From positions 1 to 21,302 of IMG/VR virus record IMGVR_UViG_3300029908_000169: 21,302 nt of DNA; one strand, written 5' to 3'. The notes under the pieces are model-generated. The model was not told the origin of the DNA and searched no databases. It worked only from the letters and a program-made list of their open reading frames with translations. Positions 1-7,993 of this stretch are shown one piece after another. Both the position numbers and the translations under genes were made by a program. Source of the DNA: a virus. Each line of letters opens with the position of its first letter. The stretch's first letter is position 1.

Positions 1-166
1 GCTCTGCCGGATCACTGTAGCGCCGTAATTGCATTGCACTTCGTTTTGCACATTCAGCAGGGTCTTTGCATAATAGTATCTGGCTAGCCCGCTGTTTCTC
101 ATGCTCCGCTGGATTAGCGTAACGCCGTAGTTGACCGTCCTGCATCTTCGCACGTTCAGCTGGGTC
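1..166 (-). repeat. 51-bp tandem repeat coding for 17-residue DPAE units
   Basis: Three full units and the start of a fourth lie in frame inside the left GIY-YIG gene. Each begins with Asp/Asn-Pro-Ala-Glu, and the first and third share LRRY. Units one and three are more alike than either is to unit two, which suggests a 102-bp duplication. The array continues past the window edge. Confidence 0.75.
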
Positions 167-577
167 TTCAAAACGACGCTTTACACCAATACTCATCTTT
201 TTACGCGACGCCTTAGAGTGCTTACCACGAAAACCCTCACCGCCAACAGTAAGATTGTAACTTTTATCGCCCAATAAATCAGCGTTATATGTATGAAGTT
301 TCTTAATGTAAGAGACTTCTTTTTCAAGTAGGTTTTTGCGTGGTCCGCGCCAGATTACTTCAAACTTAAAGCTCTTCCAATGCTTATCAATCTTCCACGC
401 TTTGCGCATAGCGCGATGGAGTGGACCCTTTGACACGCCAGTACAAGCATGCCAAATATGCTTCTTCCACCTATTAGTCTCCGGTTTACCAGTGGTATCA
501 CATCCTACGTAGCGTTTACCATTTACTAAATTAGTAATTAGATAAACACAACCCCAACCTTCTCGATGTTTTCTCAT
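1..577 (-). CDS. GIY-YIG homing endonuclease, incomplete (runs off left edge)
   Basis: Reading the minus strand from the ATG at 577 gives 192 codons with no stop before the window edge, so the C-terminus is missing. The N-terminus fits the GIY-YIG nuclease fold: CVYL (residues 10-13) and KRYVG (21-25) stand for the two name motifs. Arg36 and His40 follow, then a candidate catalytic Glu87 in EKEVSYIKKL, then SYNLTVGGEG (106-115). After a basic NUMOD3-like stretch, 17-residue repeats beginning D/N-P-A-E start at residues 138, 155, 172 and 189; such segments normally bind DNA next to the target site. The start is supported by GAAGGT 6 bases upstream. The gene lies just downstream of the major capsid gene, whose end looks intact, so this looks like a free-standing intergenic homing gene. 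It differs from the GIY-YIG protein at 17611-18330. Family assignment is confident; the target is unknown. Confidence 0.88.
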   Translation of the reverse strand, partial: MRKHREGWGCVYLITNLVNGKRYVGCDTTGKPETNRWKKHIWHACTGVSKGPLHRAMRKAWKIDKHWKSFKFEVIWRGPRKNLLEKEVSYIKKLHTYNADLLGDKSYNLTVGGEGFRGKHSKASRKKMSIGVKRRFEDPAERAKMQDGQLRRYANPAEHEKQRASQILLCKDPAECAKRSAMQLRRYSDPAE

Positions 578-609
578 GATTACCTTCATGTACCATTTAA
601 GAATTCAGG

Positions 610-636
610 GAAGCGCGGCTGGTAAGACCGCGCTTC
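610..636 (-). terminator. Hairpin between capsid gene and homing endonuclease gene
   Basis: The arms at 610-618 and 628-636 form a perfect 9-bp GC-rich stem (GAAGCGCGG with CCGCGCTTC) around a 9-base loop. It lies in the short gap after the major capsid stop. On the minus strand it is followed by CCTGAATTCTT rather than a clean T run, so it may be a weak terminator, an RNA-stability element or a processing site. A TATAAT lies upstream on the minus strand (675-680) but has no good -35 partner. Confidence 0.45.
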
Positions 637-704
637 TCATGCAAGGTCATGACCCCTGCACTATCCCTGTAATTATTATACCTCAGTTTGCCGCTTTGTG
701 CCGA

Positions 705-1748
705 CTAAATTCCGTCAGCATACACGGCAGTGCTTGGCCGCTTGAAAATGACCTGTGAAATGCAGCCTGCAAACATCGTTTCATAGGCGCCGCCACGCCG
801 TGTAGTAGGCACTGTCATAGCGATTGTCATCGGTTGGGGCACCTTGAGGTACAGTGCTTTTTTCTGGTTGTGATAAAACACGGCGCGATCCAGTCCGTTA
901 CCAGTCTGCCCAGCCGTCGCAGTGTTGCCGACGCCCTGACCACTGATCCACGGGTTGGGGAGGAAGTCAATGGAAAATTTTACGCCGTGATGGGCCGCGA
1001 CGCAGTTCTCTTCCACATACTTGATGATTGATGTCGCGACCGGCGCCCCGCCAATGGCCATCGGTTGGGTCAAGTACGCAAATTGAGTGTAAGGAATCAG
1101 CAGATGGTCAGCCATACCTTCAGAGGCGTCATATCCACTGTTCTGAACGGTCTGGTTGAGCGCAGTGTTGATGTCGGCTAGAATCTCCTGGGGTGTCTTC
1201 TTGCTCCAGTTGGTGCTGCCGCTGCCGCCGCCTGCTACTGTATATTCGTACACATTGGGGTTGTTGATGAGCGCGGGATCGCCCAGGAACCCAGCGTAGA
1301 CAACGAAGTCCAGCGCCTTTGCCCAGTTCGTCTCCACGCTCTCCTCGTACAGTTCTTGCAAGCTGAACGGAGGCGCTTGTCCGACTCGCAGCGCTGTTTC
1401 CATGCGCTTAAGATCGATCCAAGTGATCGTCATTCCCATGGCCCATGTATACGTGCGCCAGATACCCTTCTGAATGTCAGCCTGCGCAGACGGAATGTCA
1501 GTATTACTGGTTCCTTGCAAACCAAAATACTGAGTGCCGGTGGTTGCGTAATTACTGGCGAACGCCGTGATGAACTCGGGGAAGCCTCCGCCTACTTCAA
1601 CAGCGATGTCGCGCTTGTGCGTCACCGCCTGCAATGGACGTACGAGGTCCAGGGTGCTCTGCAGGAACGCGAAGCCAGTTGCTCCGGCAGCGTCAAAAAC
1701 CCGCGCGCGACCTGGAGCCGCGCCGTGATTGCGATTGTTACGAATCAT
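705..1748 (-). CDS. Major capsid protein, DUF2184-like
   Basis: This 347-residue protein would form the head shell. It shows the pattern I associate with DUF2184 capsid proteins: an N-terminal FLQSTLDLVRP segment, a Gly-rich stretch before the first conserved block, a central IDLKRMETALRVG region, and a C-terminus with RRGGAYE and a final VYADGI. It is also the last structural gene of the protease, cement, capsid series, the usual place for the shell protein. The start has AGGAG about 12 bases upstream, just after the cement-protein stop. Residues 18-22 (FDAAG) resemble tags in the neighbouring modular proteins (for example FDAAG in the 975-residue protein), so N-terminal trimming by the head protease is possible but not shown. 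An alternative would be another HK97-fold capsid family. Confidence 0.85.
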   Translation of the reverse strand: MIRNNRNHGAAPGRARVFDAAGATGFAFLQSTLDLVRPLQAVTHKRDIAVEVGGGFPEFITAFASNYATTGTQYFGLQGTSNTDIPSAQADIQKGIWRTYTWAMGMTITWIDLKRMETALRVGQAPPFSLQELYEESVETNWAKALDFVVYAGFLGDPALINNPNVYEYTVAGGGSGSTNWSKKTPQEILADINTALNQTVQNSGYDASEGMADHLLIPYTQFAYLTQPMAIGGAPVATSIIKYVEENCVAAHHGVKFSIDFLPNPWISGQGVGNTATAGQTGNGLDRAVFYHNQKKALYLKVPQPMTIAMTVPTTRRGGAYETMFAGCISQVIFKRPSTAVYADGI

Positions 1749-1766
1749 GGTAAGCTGTTCTCCTTC

Positions 1767-2600
1767 TTAGGCCGCGTTGCGGACCTTGATTGTGATTTCA
1801 AGCATGTTGTTGGCGTCGACGTAACCAGTGCGCGCAACCACGTTCGGCAGCGCGATGAGGTTGCTGAAAGTCAGCACGCTGGTGGCTGTGATAGCAGTGG
1901 TGAGGCCAGAGCTGATAACGATCGTTGTGTACGAACCGGCCGTGCCCGTGCCACTCACGACGTAGCTGCCAGGAGCGATGCCAGGGCCAGTAACCACCAT
2001 GCCGACATAGACACCCGTAAAGGTGATGCCGGTCAAAGAGGTCGCAGCCGCGGCAGCCGCGGTGATGCCGTTCAACGTGAACAAGTCAGTAGCGACGGGG
2101 TTGGTTTCCCAGTCACCGATAAGGCCCGCAGAGACAGCCGTATTGAGGACGGCGCGAGTGTAGACCTGTGCACCGGCAGCAGGAGCGCCGACGCTGAGCA
2201 GGATGGTTCCTGCACCGCGCTCTAGCACCTCAGCCATCTGCAGGTTGGCATAGCTGCCGACCGACTGAACGCCCGGCGTGCCTGCGCCATAGCTCGAAGA
2301 CCCTTGGTAAGTGAGCTGAGTCTTGACTTCACGGACGGCCATGCCGGCGAAGTAGTTAGCGATGTTGGCGGTGTTGGCGATGGTGGCGATGTAGTCCTTC
2401 ACCGAAGTGAAAGCGCCGCCGCTGTTCGTGGTGCTCGGAATAACAACCGCCGGGTCGCCGAAGTTGAGGGTGTTGGTGGACGTCAGCGGCACGAACGAAC
2501 GCGCCGTGATGATCGTATCACCGAAGCGAGAGACCGCCCCAGGGAAGCCGATATTCGGCCCAGTGACGGGAATGACCTGACCAAAAGCATACTGGGTCAT
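1767..2600 (-). CDS. Head cement/decoration-like protein with inserted beta domain
   Basis: The protein has 277 residues and is probably a capsid-stabilising (cement, Gp24-like) protein. The N-terminus FGQVIPVTGPNIGFPGAVSR and the C-terminus LIALPNVVARTGYVDANN fit the cement family seen next to DUF2184 capsid genes. Residues about 173-246 are a Thr/Ser/Gly/Ala-rich beta segment with VYVGMVVTGPGIAPGSYVVS, resembling adhesin-like beta repeats. I expect cement proteins to be shorter, so this segment looks like an extra surface domain. The start follows AGGAGG by 8 bases; that site lies over the end of the upstream gene, whose stop is at 2603. The family assignment rests on resemblance and context. 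Confidence 0.7.
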   Translation of the reverse strand: MTQYAFGQVIPVTGPNIGFPGAVSRFGDTIITARSFVPLTSTNTLNFGDPAVVIPSTTNSGGAFTSVKDYIATIANTANIANYFAGMAVREVKTQLTYQGSSSYGAGTPGVQSVGSYANLQMAEVLERGAGTILLSVGAPAAGAQVYTRAVLNTAVSAGLIGDWETNPVATDLFTLNGITAAAAAATSLTGITFTGVYVGMVVTGPGIAPGSYVVSGTGTAGSYTTIVISSGLTTAITATSVLTFSNLIALPNVVARTGYVDANNMLEITIKVRNAA

Positions 2601-2602
2601 TG

Positions 2603-4276
2603 TTACTTGCCTCCTTTATGGGCATTGTGTGCAGCATCGTATGCGGCCTGTATGTCCGCAATACGCTTGTCAGCGCCGGCAGCGCCAGAATCAGCGGCAT
2701 GGGCGCGGTTGAGTGGTGCGCGAGGCAGCTTGCTATCACGTGCACGGGCTGCTCCGGCAAAGCTGCCGTAACCGCCGTTGCTGGCGCGAGAGCTGCGGGT
2801 AACGCTGCTCAGCGCCGAGTTGAAAGCGTCCTGCACCTTACTATCCTTGCAGCGGGCCACGACCGGCCGAAGCATCTTCAGCACCGCAGCGGCGCCGTCA
2901 GCAGCGCGGGCGCGGTCCTTAGCATGGCGCTTGTCACCCACAGGCTCCAAGTCCTCTTCGCCCTCTTCAAGGTCGTCGTCCTCAGCGCCCTCTTCTTCTT
3001 CGAGTTCCTCAGGATCTTCGTCCTTGGCGTCCTCAGCTTCAGGCTCTTCATTGCCGAGAACTTCATCCAAAGGCGCGGCATCAACTACCGGCTCATCCTC
3101 TTCCTCGAGGTCTTCGTCGCTAGCATGCGCCGGCTCTTTCTCCTCTTCAGAGAAGAACTGGCCGAGCAGGGACTTCAGCTCTTCCAGGTCAGCGTCGTTA
3201 ACCTTGCGGTCCTTTGCGCGGTGCTTGTCGCCGGCTTCTTCCTGGTCAATGAGGTCGTCCAGGGCGTCGTGCATGGCCTTGCGTTTGCCGTCCATTACTG
3301 GTTCGTCCTCCTCGTCAAGCTCGGCATCGCGCAGCTTGCGATCACGTGCCTTGCGCTTGGCGTCTGCCACCTCTTCGTCATGGTCGTCTTCTTCCATGAG
3401 CTCATTGTCGCGGGCCTTGCGGTCTCGCGCCTTCTTGTCCTCAGCGGGCGGAGGTGATTGCTTAATGGCCTCAGCCGCCTCAGCCAACGCTTCTGGCTCC
3501 GCATCGGTAGCATAAGCCTTCAGGCCCAGACCGAGCAGGTGCTTCAAAACATTCGCCACGGGTTTGTTCTCCTTTTTCGAGGGTTGTACAGCGGTTGAGG
3601 TTTTAGACGTCGCCGCCCTTTCGACGGCGGGCGGCGCTATGGAACTAATGGGCGGTGAACTTGCAGGGTCAGGGGCGGAGTCGCCGATGGCTACTTCCAA
3701 ACCGGCGCGGCCCTTGGGGACAATGGCGGCGTGGTTGCCGACCATATTGCATTGAATGATCTTCTTGCCGTCTCGCGCGATTGAGAAGTCATAGCCAAGG
3801 CTGACATCACGCGAAGTCTTATTGCGGACCTTATCGATAAGCGGCGCCCGCGAGATCACAAGGTCGGCGATCACTGGCCACTCACCGCTGTCCAGCTGCT
3901 CGTCGCCTTTGCGCACATTCTGGATGTGGCCGCAGGCATACTCGGCAAAGTTGTTTGGAGTGATAAAGCCAGGCGGATGGTTGTCTGCGATTGGCTTGCC
4001 GTTCAGCGATGCCAAGAACTCTGGCGCGAACACTTCGCTCGCCGGCCGGTACAAGTCAATAAGCGCCGATGGGTTGCCGATGTCAATGCCCAGGTCCTCC
4101 GCGCTCTCCTGCGGCAGGTCGCGCACAGCATACTCTTGGAAACCAGTCCGCGCAATGGGACAGCCAACCACGATAAGGAAACCCTCTGGCGTCTCGCTGA
4201 TGTGCTCACTGAGTTGAGATACCAAGTAGCCATGAGCAGTCTGCGTGGCGTCGATCACTTCTTCGTTATTGGGCAT
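2603..4276 (-). CDS. DUF2213-type prohead protease fused to acidic scaffold-like region
   Basis: The protein has 557 residues. The N-terminal part (about 15-200) fits DUF2213: FLIVVGCPIARTG, YRPASEVFAPE, GKPIADNHPP, VSLGYDFS and GNHAAIVPKGRAG. His100, Ser159 and His182 could form a Ser-His-His site as in herpesvirus assemblin-like prohead proteases; that role is inferred. Residues 280-460 are highly charged, with runs of Glu/Asp alternating with K/R-A-K/R-D units (KARDRKARD, KRKARDRKLRD, KHRAKDRK, KRHAKDRA), as expected for an internal scaffold. The C-terminus (about 465-557) is helical and Ala-rich. The start has AAGGA upstream and lies 12 bases after the 975-residue gene. The likely job is procapsid scaffolding and self-cleavage before DNA packaging. 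The repeated A-K-D units resemble tags in the neighbouring large proteins. Confidence 0.8.
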   Translation of the reverse strand: MPNNEEVIDATQTAHGYLVSQLSEHISETPEGFLIVVGCPIARTGFQEYAVRDLPQESAEDLGIDIGNPSALIDLYRPASEVFAPEFLASLNGKPIADNHPPGFITPNNFAEYACGHIQNVRKGDEQLDSGEWPVIADLVISRAPLIDKVRNKTSRDVSLGYDFSIARDGKKIIQCNMVGNHAAIVPKGRAGLEVAIGDSAPDPASSPPISSIAPPAVERAATSKTSTAVQPSKKENKPVANVLKHLLGLGLKAYATDAEPEALAEAAEAIKQSPPPAEDKKARDRKARDNELMEEDDHDEEVADAKRKARDRKLRDAELDEEDEPVMDGKRKAMHDALDDLIDQEEAGDKHRAKDRKVNDADLEELKSLLGQFFSEEEKEPAHASDEDLEEEDEPVVDAAPLDEVLGNEEPEAEDAKDEDPEELEEEEGAEDDDLEEGEEDLEPVGDKRHAKDRARAADGAAAVLKMLRPVVARCKDSKVQDAFNSALSSVTRSSRASNGGYGSFAGAARARDSKLPRAPLNRAHAADSGAAGADKRIADIQAAYDAAHNAHKGGK

Positions 4277-4288
4277 GTAGAGTCCTTA

Positions 4289-7216
4289 TTACTTAGTGAC
4301 TTTGACTGGAAGCGGGAGAGCGTCTTTTGCCTTATCTTTCCAGTAATGCACATCCGCCCTCTGGTACAGTACCTGGGCCTTATTGTCTAAGCGAGTGAAC
4401 TCTGACTTTGACAGTGCTTTTGGTCCTTTGTTGCCGACTTCTATTGCAGCAAGGTATTTCTTGCCATCAGGCGAAGACTCAAAAGCTTTTACAGCGCGCT
4501 CGCCCTCGTCAGCTTTATCGTATGGATCAAATGAAGCGTCTTTCGCCCTGGCGGAGTTAGGGATGCACATACCGCTAATACGCTCACGCGCAGAACTATT
4601 TATCTGCGCCCAGGACTTTCTAGCCCACATGTGCGCATCGTCCTCATCGAAGTCATCAAGTAACCAACCTACGCGCGTCTGTGGGCTTGCAGCATTCCAG
4701 GTGCGCTCGTCGCGCGGGTCAGTGGCATCCTTTCCCACTGTAAGTGGTTCCACTACCTCTTCCCCAGTCTTCGCGTCATGCGCCACCCGAACACGCTCGC
4801 CAGCCCGCGTCCGTTCTACAGCACTTCGCAACGCCGGACCAGCAGCGTCGAATGCCTGGACCTTGCCGACTGATGGGTGCTCGTACTGCCCATGGTAGCT
4901 GCGCACGGCCTGACGCTGGCACTCGGCAATTCCGTCCCTGGCGATCTGCTCATTATGCTGATCGCCGACCTTACGGAAGCCTGAGGCAGCTTGGCGATAA
5001 GAGTCCATCGCTATGGCGTGATTGCCTGTGACTTCTTGGTGCTGGGCCGTGTACAGTGAGATTGGCGAAGCTGAATCATAAGCCTTGCCAGACCGCGCGG
5101 CTTTCAAGGCGGCATCGACTTCGGCTACAAGGTTTGGGTCGCTCTTGAATAAGCCGCGTGCCTGTTCATATAGCCTAATAGCTGTAGGAAAGTCGCCCGC
5201 TTGCGCAGCTTTATCGCCGCGTTCAGCGACTTTCTTGCCATTGTGCAACATCACTTCATTTTCAGAGTTGTTATAAGCTTGACCCACTGTCACGCCATCC
5301 TTTGCAAGAGCTTTACCAGTGACAACGATGTTTCTACCTCCACTAACAGGTTTGATGTCATAGCGATCACCATCAGCAGTAGCGCCTGTATGATAAACAG
5401 CCACAACTTCGCAAGCCTCACCTTTGTAGGTGACTTTATCACCTACGTCAAATGTAGAGGAGTCCTTCGCTTGTGTTTTCAAGAAACGCTCCAGATCGGC
5501 CATCTTTTCAACCTGTCGATGATCAGGGAATTTAATTGCTTTGAGCCGCGTAAGTTCCTGGCGCAGGCCTTCAGTAGCGCTTTTGGCTTGCTCTTCACTA
5601 TAGGGCGGAAGAGAGTAGTCCTTTGCCTTCTTTGTGGTCTCAGCTTTGTACTCGCGCAATGCTTCAGCACGTGTTGGATAGCCGCCGTATGTTTCACCAT
5701 TTAGCTTGAAGTAGTAGCCGGCGATGTTTCGGCCTATGCTAGGTTCAGCGTCCTTCCCCAATGGATACGCTTTCACCTTCTCCCCCATCTCTCTCAGCGC
5801 CTGCTCATGCGCGCGCAGTTTATTGGTCGTATCGCCAGGCTTTTCTTTTTCAAGTTGCGCCTGAATCTTCTTGCGGCGCTTGAAGTATTCGTCCTCGTCG
5901 GAACGGGGAGAGTCGGTGGCATGGAATTTGTTTCCAACGGCGACAGCCTTACCAGACATGGCACAGCGCTCATTAGATGAATTTCCCTCACCACTATGAT
6001 TCAAGAATTTCCCTTCAACCACACCTACGTATTTTTTACACGTTGGGCACTGTGCACCATGACCAACGTCCTTCCCCTTCACCGCAATAGGAAGCGGGAG
6101 GGCGTCTAGCCCGTGATTAGCGTGCCCATCAGGCGTGGTGTCTGGGATTCCTTCTTTGCGCATGAACGTTTTCAGCGCGGCTTTTGTGCCTTTATTAAAA
6201 ACGGTGTACTTCTTTTTATTACCGTTCATGTCAGGCGCTTCAGTGGTCACACTCCAGGAGCCGTCACTGTTTTGCTGAATGTCATACTCTTGGCCCTTGG
6301 TACTGCGTGCCCAGTAGGAGTCGTCCTTCGCCTTCCCCACAGGAAGCGGAAGGGCGGCTTCTTTTGCGGCGCGGTGTTCGGCACGCTTCTGCATCGGCGC
6401 AATCGCCGCCTCAGCTGCTGATTTAGAGTAATAACCCTCACCTACAACAGTGTGGTCAGGTCGATACACGAACCACCTTACTCCGCGCTGCGCAATGTAG
6501 TAACCAGAGTCAGCGGCCTCATCCCTCCCCTTCACCGCAACAGGAAGCGGGATGGCGTCTCTCATGGTGGCCTTCTTGCCATTGTTATAGATACTGTGTG
6601 TTTTCCAAGTGGTACCGCCGTCAGTGCTCACCTTGATCTTGGCCTGGCCATCGAGTGACTTAGCGTCCCTGACGGCGCTAGGCAGTGTATCGAACTTCTT
6701 GCCCTCTACCATGTAAGTTGGCGCTTGGGCATCACTCCCCTTCACTGCACCCTTTCGCTTTGATGCTTCCAGGTATTGCTTCAACTCTCGCAAGTCTTCA
6801 CCCTCAGCGCCCGCCTTGATGGCGTCTTCACACATATCGATGCACATGCCATAGTCACGCTGTGTCCACGCGACTCTGACGTCTTTCAACAGTTTGCTTG
6901 CATAGCCACTGTCATTCACCGGCACAGGGCGAAGGGAGTCTCTGCTTTGTGCACGTTTAATTTCGTACTTCAAATCTTTGATTTTTTCTTCAATCTCACG
7001 CGTGTTACCACCATGTTGTGAATGCCCTGGCTTGCGTACTTCGCGTAAAATACTTTCTTCCTCGGCTAGTTCACGTTGCAGACTGCCAAGCGACCGGTCG
7101 TCCTTCCCACCCGCCTTGTTCAGCGCGATCGCGACAGCCTGCTTCTTCGGCTTCCCAGCTTCTTCCTCAACCTTGATGTTGTGTCCGATGTTCTTCTTTC
7201 CAGCGAGTAGCGGCAT
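4289..7216 (-). CDS. Large modular phage protein (975 residues), possible polyprotein
   Basis: Function unknown. The N-terminus (1-36, with AGKPKKQAVAIALNKA) is a short segment common at the start of phage head-region proteins. Many small modules follow: coiled coil (43-90), TPR-like helices with Cys residues (104-159), beta modules (165-215, 238-280, 305-360), a Cys/His zinc-type module (C390, C393, H407, C418), coiled coils (440-482, 541-583), an SH3/KOW-like barrel (588-635), TPR-like pairs (645-775), a Trp-rich helical module (840-890) and a C-terminal module. Most are separated by short tags such as GKD, AKD, GRD, TDS, and by four copies of DA(I/L)PLP-like sequence; the last, AKDALPLPVKVTK, ends the protein. 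The start has AAGGAG 10 bases upstream. I see no catalytic signature. Candidates are an internal virion protein, an ejected multi-domain protein, or a scaffold; none is proved. Confidence 0.8.
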   Translation of the reverse strand: MPLLAGKKNIGHNIKVEEEAGKPKKQAVAIALNKAGGKDDRSLGSLQRELAEEESILREVRKPGHSQHGGNTREIEEKIKDLKYEIKRAQSRDSLRPVPVNDSGYASKLLKDVRVAWTQRDYGMCIDMCEDAIKAGAEGEDLRELKQYLEASKRKGAVKGSDAQAPTYMVEGKKFDTLPSAVRDAKSLDGQAKIKVSTDGGTTWKTHSIYNNGKKATMRDAIPLPVAVKGRDEAADSGYYIAQRGVRWFVYRPDHTVVGEGYYSKSAAEAAIAPMQKRAEHRAAKEAALPLPVGKAKDDSYWARSTKGQEYDIQQNSDGSWSVTTEAPDMNGNKKKYTVFNKGTKAALKTFMRKEGIPDTTPDGHANHGLDALPLPIAVKGKDVGHGAQCPTCKKYVGVVEGKFLNHSGEGNSSNERCAMSGKAVAVGNKFHATDSPRSDEDEYFKRRKKIQAQLEKEKPGDTTNKLRAHEQALREMGEKVKAYPLGKDAEPSIGRNIAGYYFKLNGETYGGYPTRAEALREYKAETTKKAKDYSLPPYSEEQAKSATEGLRQELTRLKAIKFPDHRQVEKMADLERFLKTQAKDSSTFDVGDKVTYKGEACEVVAVYHTGATADGDRYDIKPVSGGRNIVVTGKALAKDGVTVGQAYNNSENEVMLHNGKKVAERGDKAAQAGDFPTAIRLYEQARGLFKSDPNLVAEVDAALKAARSGKAYDSASPISLYTAQHQEVTGNHAIAMDSYRQAASGFRKVGDQHNEQIARDGIAECQRQAVRSYHGQYEHPSVGKVQAFDAAGPALRSAVERTRAGERVRVAHDAKTGEEVVEPLTVGKDATDPRDERTWNAASPQTRVGWLLDDFDEDDAHMWARKSWAQINSSARERISGMCIPNSARAKDASFDPYDKADEGERAVKAFESSPDGKKYLAAIEVGNKGPKALSKSEFTRLDNKAQVLYQRADVHYWKDKAKDALPLPVKVTK
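5948..6055 (-). repeat. CxxC-His-Cys module, copy in the 975-residue protein
   Basis: CPTCKKYVGVVEGKFLNH followed by a Cys about 11 residues later matches in spacing a module at the C-terminus of the 600-residue protein (8048-8140, CKVCRQYIP...LSRHYL...C). Both copies come straight after a K/A-K-D tag (VKGKDVGHG and GRAKDAVS). The four residues could bind zinc. The sharing suggests module exchange between the two genes. Confidence 0.6.
6071..6106 (-). repeat. DNA repeat encoding the PLP(V/I)-AVKGKD linker, copy 1
   Basis: This stretch is almost identical to 6523-6559; both read CCCCTTCACCGCAA then AGGAAGCGGGA on the plus strand. On the minus strand they encode DALPLPIAVKGKD and DAIPLPVAVKGRD. 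Shorter relatives lie near 4303-4320 and 6325-6358. The similarity is at the base level, not only the protein level, which suggests recent duplication or gene conversion between linkers. Confidence 0.7.
6523..6559 (-). repeat. DNA repeat encoding the PLP(V/I)-AVKGKD linker, copy 2
   Basis: This is the partner of 6071-6106, about 450 bp away in the same gene. It encodes residues about 219-231 of the 975-residue protein. See copy 1 for the shared bases. Confidence 0.7.
6725..6907 (-). repeat. TPR-like module shared by two large proteins, copy in the 975-residue protein
   Basis: Residues about 104-164 contain MCIDMCEDAIKAGAEGEDLR and end KRKGAVKGSD. The 600-residue protein has the same module at 8405-8593 (DCIDDCQDAIAAGADGEDLR, ending KRKGAVKATD). 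More than half of the residues match, and the DNA is visibly similar. Both copies are bounded by D-S or A-K-D tags. Confidence 0.8.
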
Positions 7217-7278
7217 GGCGGTGGTGCTCCTTCTTTGGTTATTGAGTTAGGCGCGGCCATGCCGCTGTCTTGGAGGTG

Positions 7279-7560
7279 TTACTCCGGTTGATTGAGAATC
7301 GCGTCCAACTCTTCTATAGTGGGCAGTGGCGCAGTGATATTGCGCACAGGCTGGCTCAGTACGCCCATCACGTCATCGAGGTGCAGGCACTCTTTCAGGT
7401 TTGGGCAAGGGTCACCGACCGATGTAGGAGCGAGTCGCCCATTACAGTAGTCATTGCCAGCCACTGCATCGTAGAGAATACCCACCATCGGATTCCCATA
7501 ACTCGGCAGCAAAATAACCTTGTCGCCGTTCTTTGCTTCACGTCCGTTTTTGTAATGCAT
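7279..7560 (-). CDS. Small conserved phage head-region protein (93 residues)
   Basis: The protein starts MHYKNGREAKNGDKVILL and contains VAGNDYCNGRL and CLHLDD. I recognise this type (K-x-G-x-EAKNGDKV..., a beta-rich N-terminal half) as a small protein often encoded beside DUF2213-type head genes; its function is not known to me. I chose the ATG at 7560 rather than one 8 codons upstream because it overlaps the TGA of the 36-residue gene as TGATG, a coupling pattern seen elsewhere in the operon, and because the motif starts there. A GAGGAA lies about 9 bases upstream. The 93-residue length suits a single small domain. Confidence 0.7.
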   Translation of the reverse strand: MHYKNGREAKNGDKVILLPSYGNPMVGILYDAVAGNDYCNGRLAPTSVGDPCPNLKECLHLDDVMGVLSQPVRNITAPLPTIEELDAILNQPE

Positions 7561-7670
7561 CAGTGCATGTTCCTCTCGTACCAAGTAAGGTCCGGCTTCG
7601 GCGGAACCCTAACGCCGCCTATCACAGGTGGAAGTGTTGGGTGCTTCTTAGTGCTAGTCTTTACCTTCAT
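7560..7670 (-). CDS. Very small hypothetical protein (36 residues)
   Basis: The frame reads MKVKTSTKKHPTLPPVIGG at its start and ends WYERNMH. It is basic and Pro-rich at the N-terminus. It begins 5 bases after the 105-residue gene's stop, and its TGA overlaps the next ATG (TGATG), so it fills an otherwise empty gap with a coupled reading frame. No strong Shine-Dalgarno sequence is visible, so it may depend on translation of the upstream gene. The function is unknown; the case rests on packing rather than on a recognised family. Confidence 0.5.
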   Translation of the reverse strand: MKVKTSTKKHPTLPPVIGGVRVPPKPDLTWYERNMH

Positions 7671-7675
7671 AGCAC

Positions 7676-7993
7676 TTAGTGCGCAGTGCCAGTAGTGAGG
7701 CTGACGGTGGATGTGCATCCTGGGACGCCTGTCATCATTGCGATATAGGTGAAACTGCCAGTGTGAATGTCTACCACCAGTGCCTGTCCCGGCATAACCA
7801 CGGTGCCGTTGGGATTCACCACAGTTACTGCGCTGCTTGTGCCCAGGTTGAAGTACACCGGCAGGTTGCCCACGTTCTGGATAAGCAGGGCAGTATCGGT
7901 GGAGACCGTGGTGCCAGGCAGTAGGACGGCCGCGGTGGTACTGCCTACGCTTGTGCCGATGGAGGCGTCGATGGTGATGAAATTGAGTGCCAT
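7676..7993 (-). CDS. Small beta-rich virion-type protein (105 residues)
   Basis: The protein starts MALNFITIDASIGTSVGS and is rich in Val, Thr, Gly and Ser, with predicted beta strands throughout: ALLIQNVGNLPVYFNLG, then TVVMPGQALVVDIHTG, then FTYIAMMTGV. This pattern (a signal that equals a measured value, a PG turn, then a final Thr/Gly-rich strand) is typical of small phage head or fibre-associated beta-sandwich proteins annotated near portal and capsid genes, but I cannot name a family. The start has AAGGAG 4 bases upstream. The gene sits between the 600-residue protein and the 36-residue gene. A minor structural or decoration role is plausible. Confidence 0.65.
   Translation of the reverse strand: MALNFITIDASIGTSVGSTTAAVLLPGTTVSTDTALLIQNVGNLPVYFNLGTSSAVTVVNPNGTVVMPGQALVVDIHTGSFTYIAMMTGVPGCTSTVSLTTGTAH

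Noticed and set aside
1356-2225. A 289-codon plus-strand frame across the capsid/cement junction
   Set aside because: It spans two well-supported minus-strand genes and gives an Arg/Asp-rich sequence without any recognisable domain.
2600-3515. Long plus-strand frames opposite the DUF2213 gene (285 and 245 codons)
   Set aside because: They are mirror frames of the low-complexity acidic and basic region; the Ser- or Leu/Val-rich products are what reverse reading of GAG/GAC/AAG codons gives, and no ribosome site or family supports them.
7671-7682. Palindrome GCACTTAGTGC as an operator
   Set aside because: It lies at the end of the 105-residue gene and covers coding sequence; a single short palindrome there can be chance.
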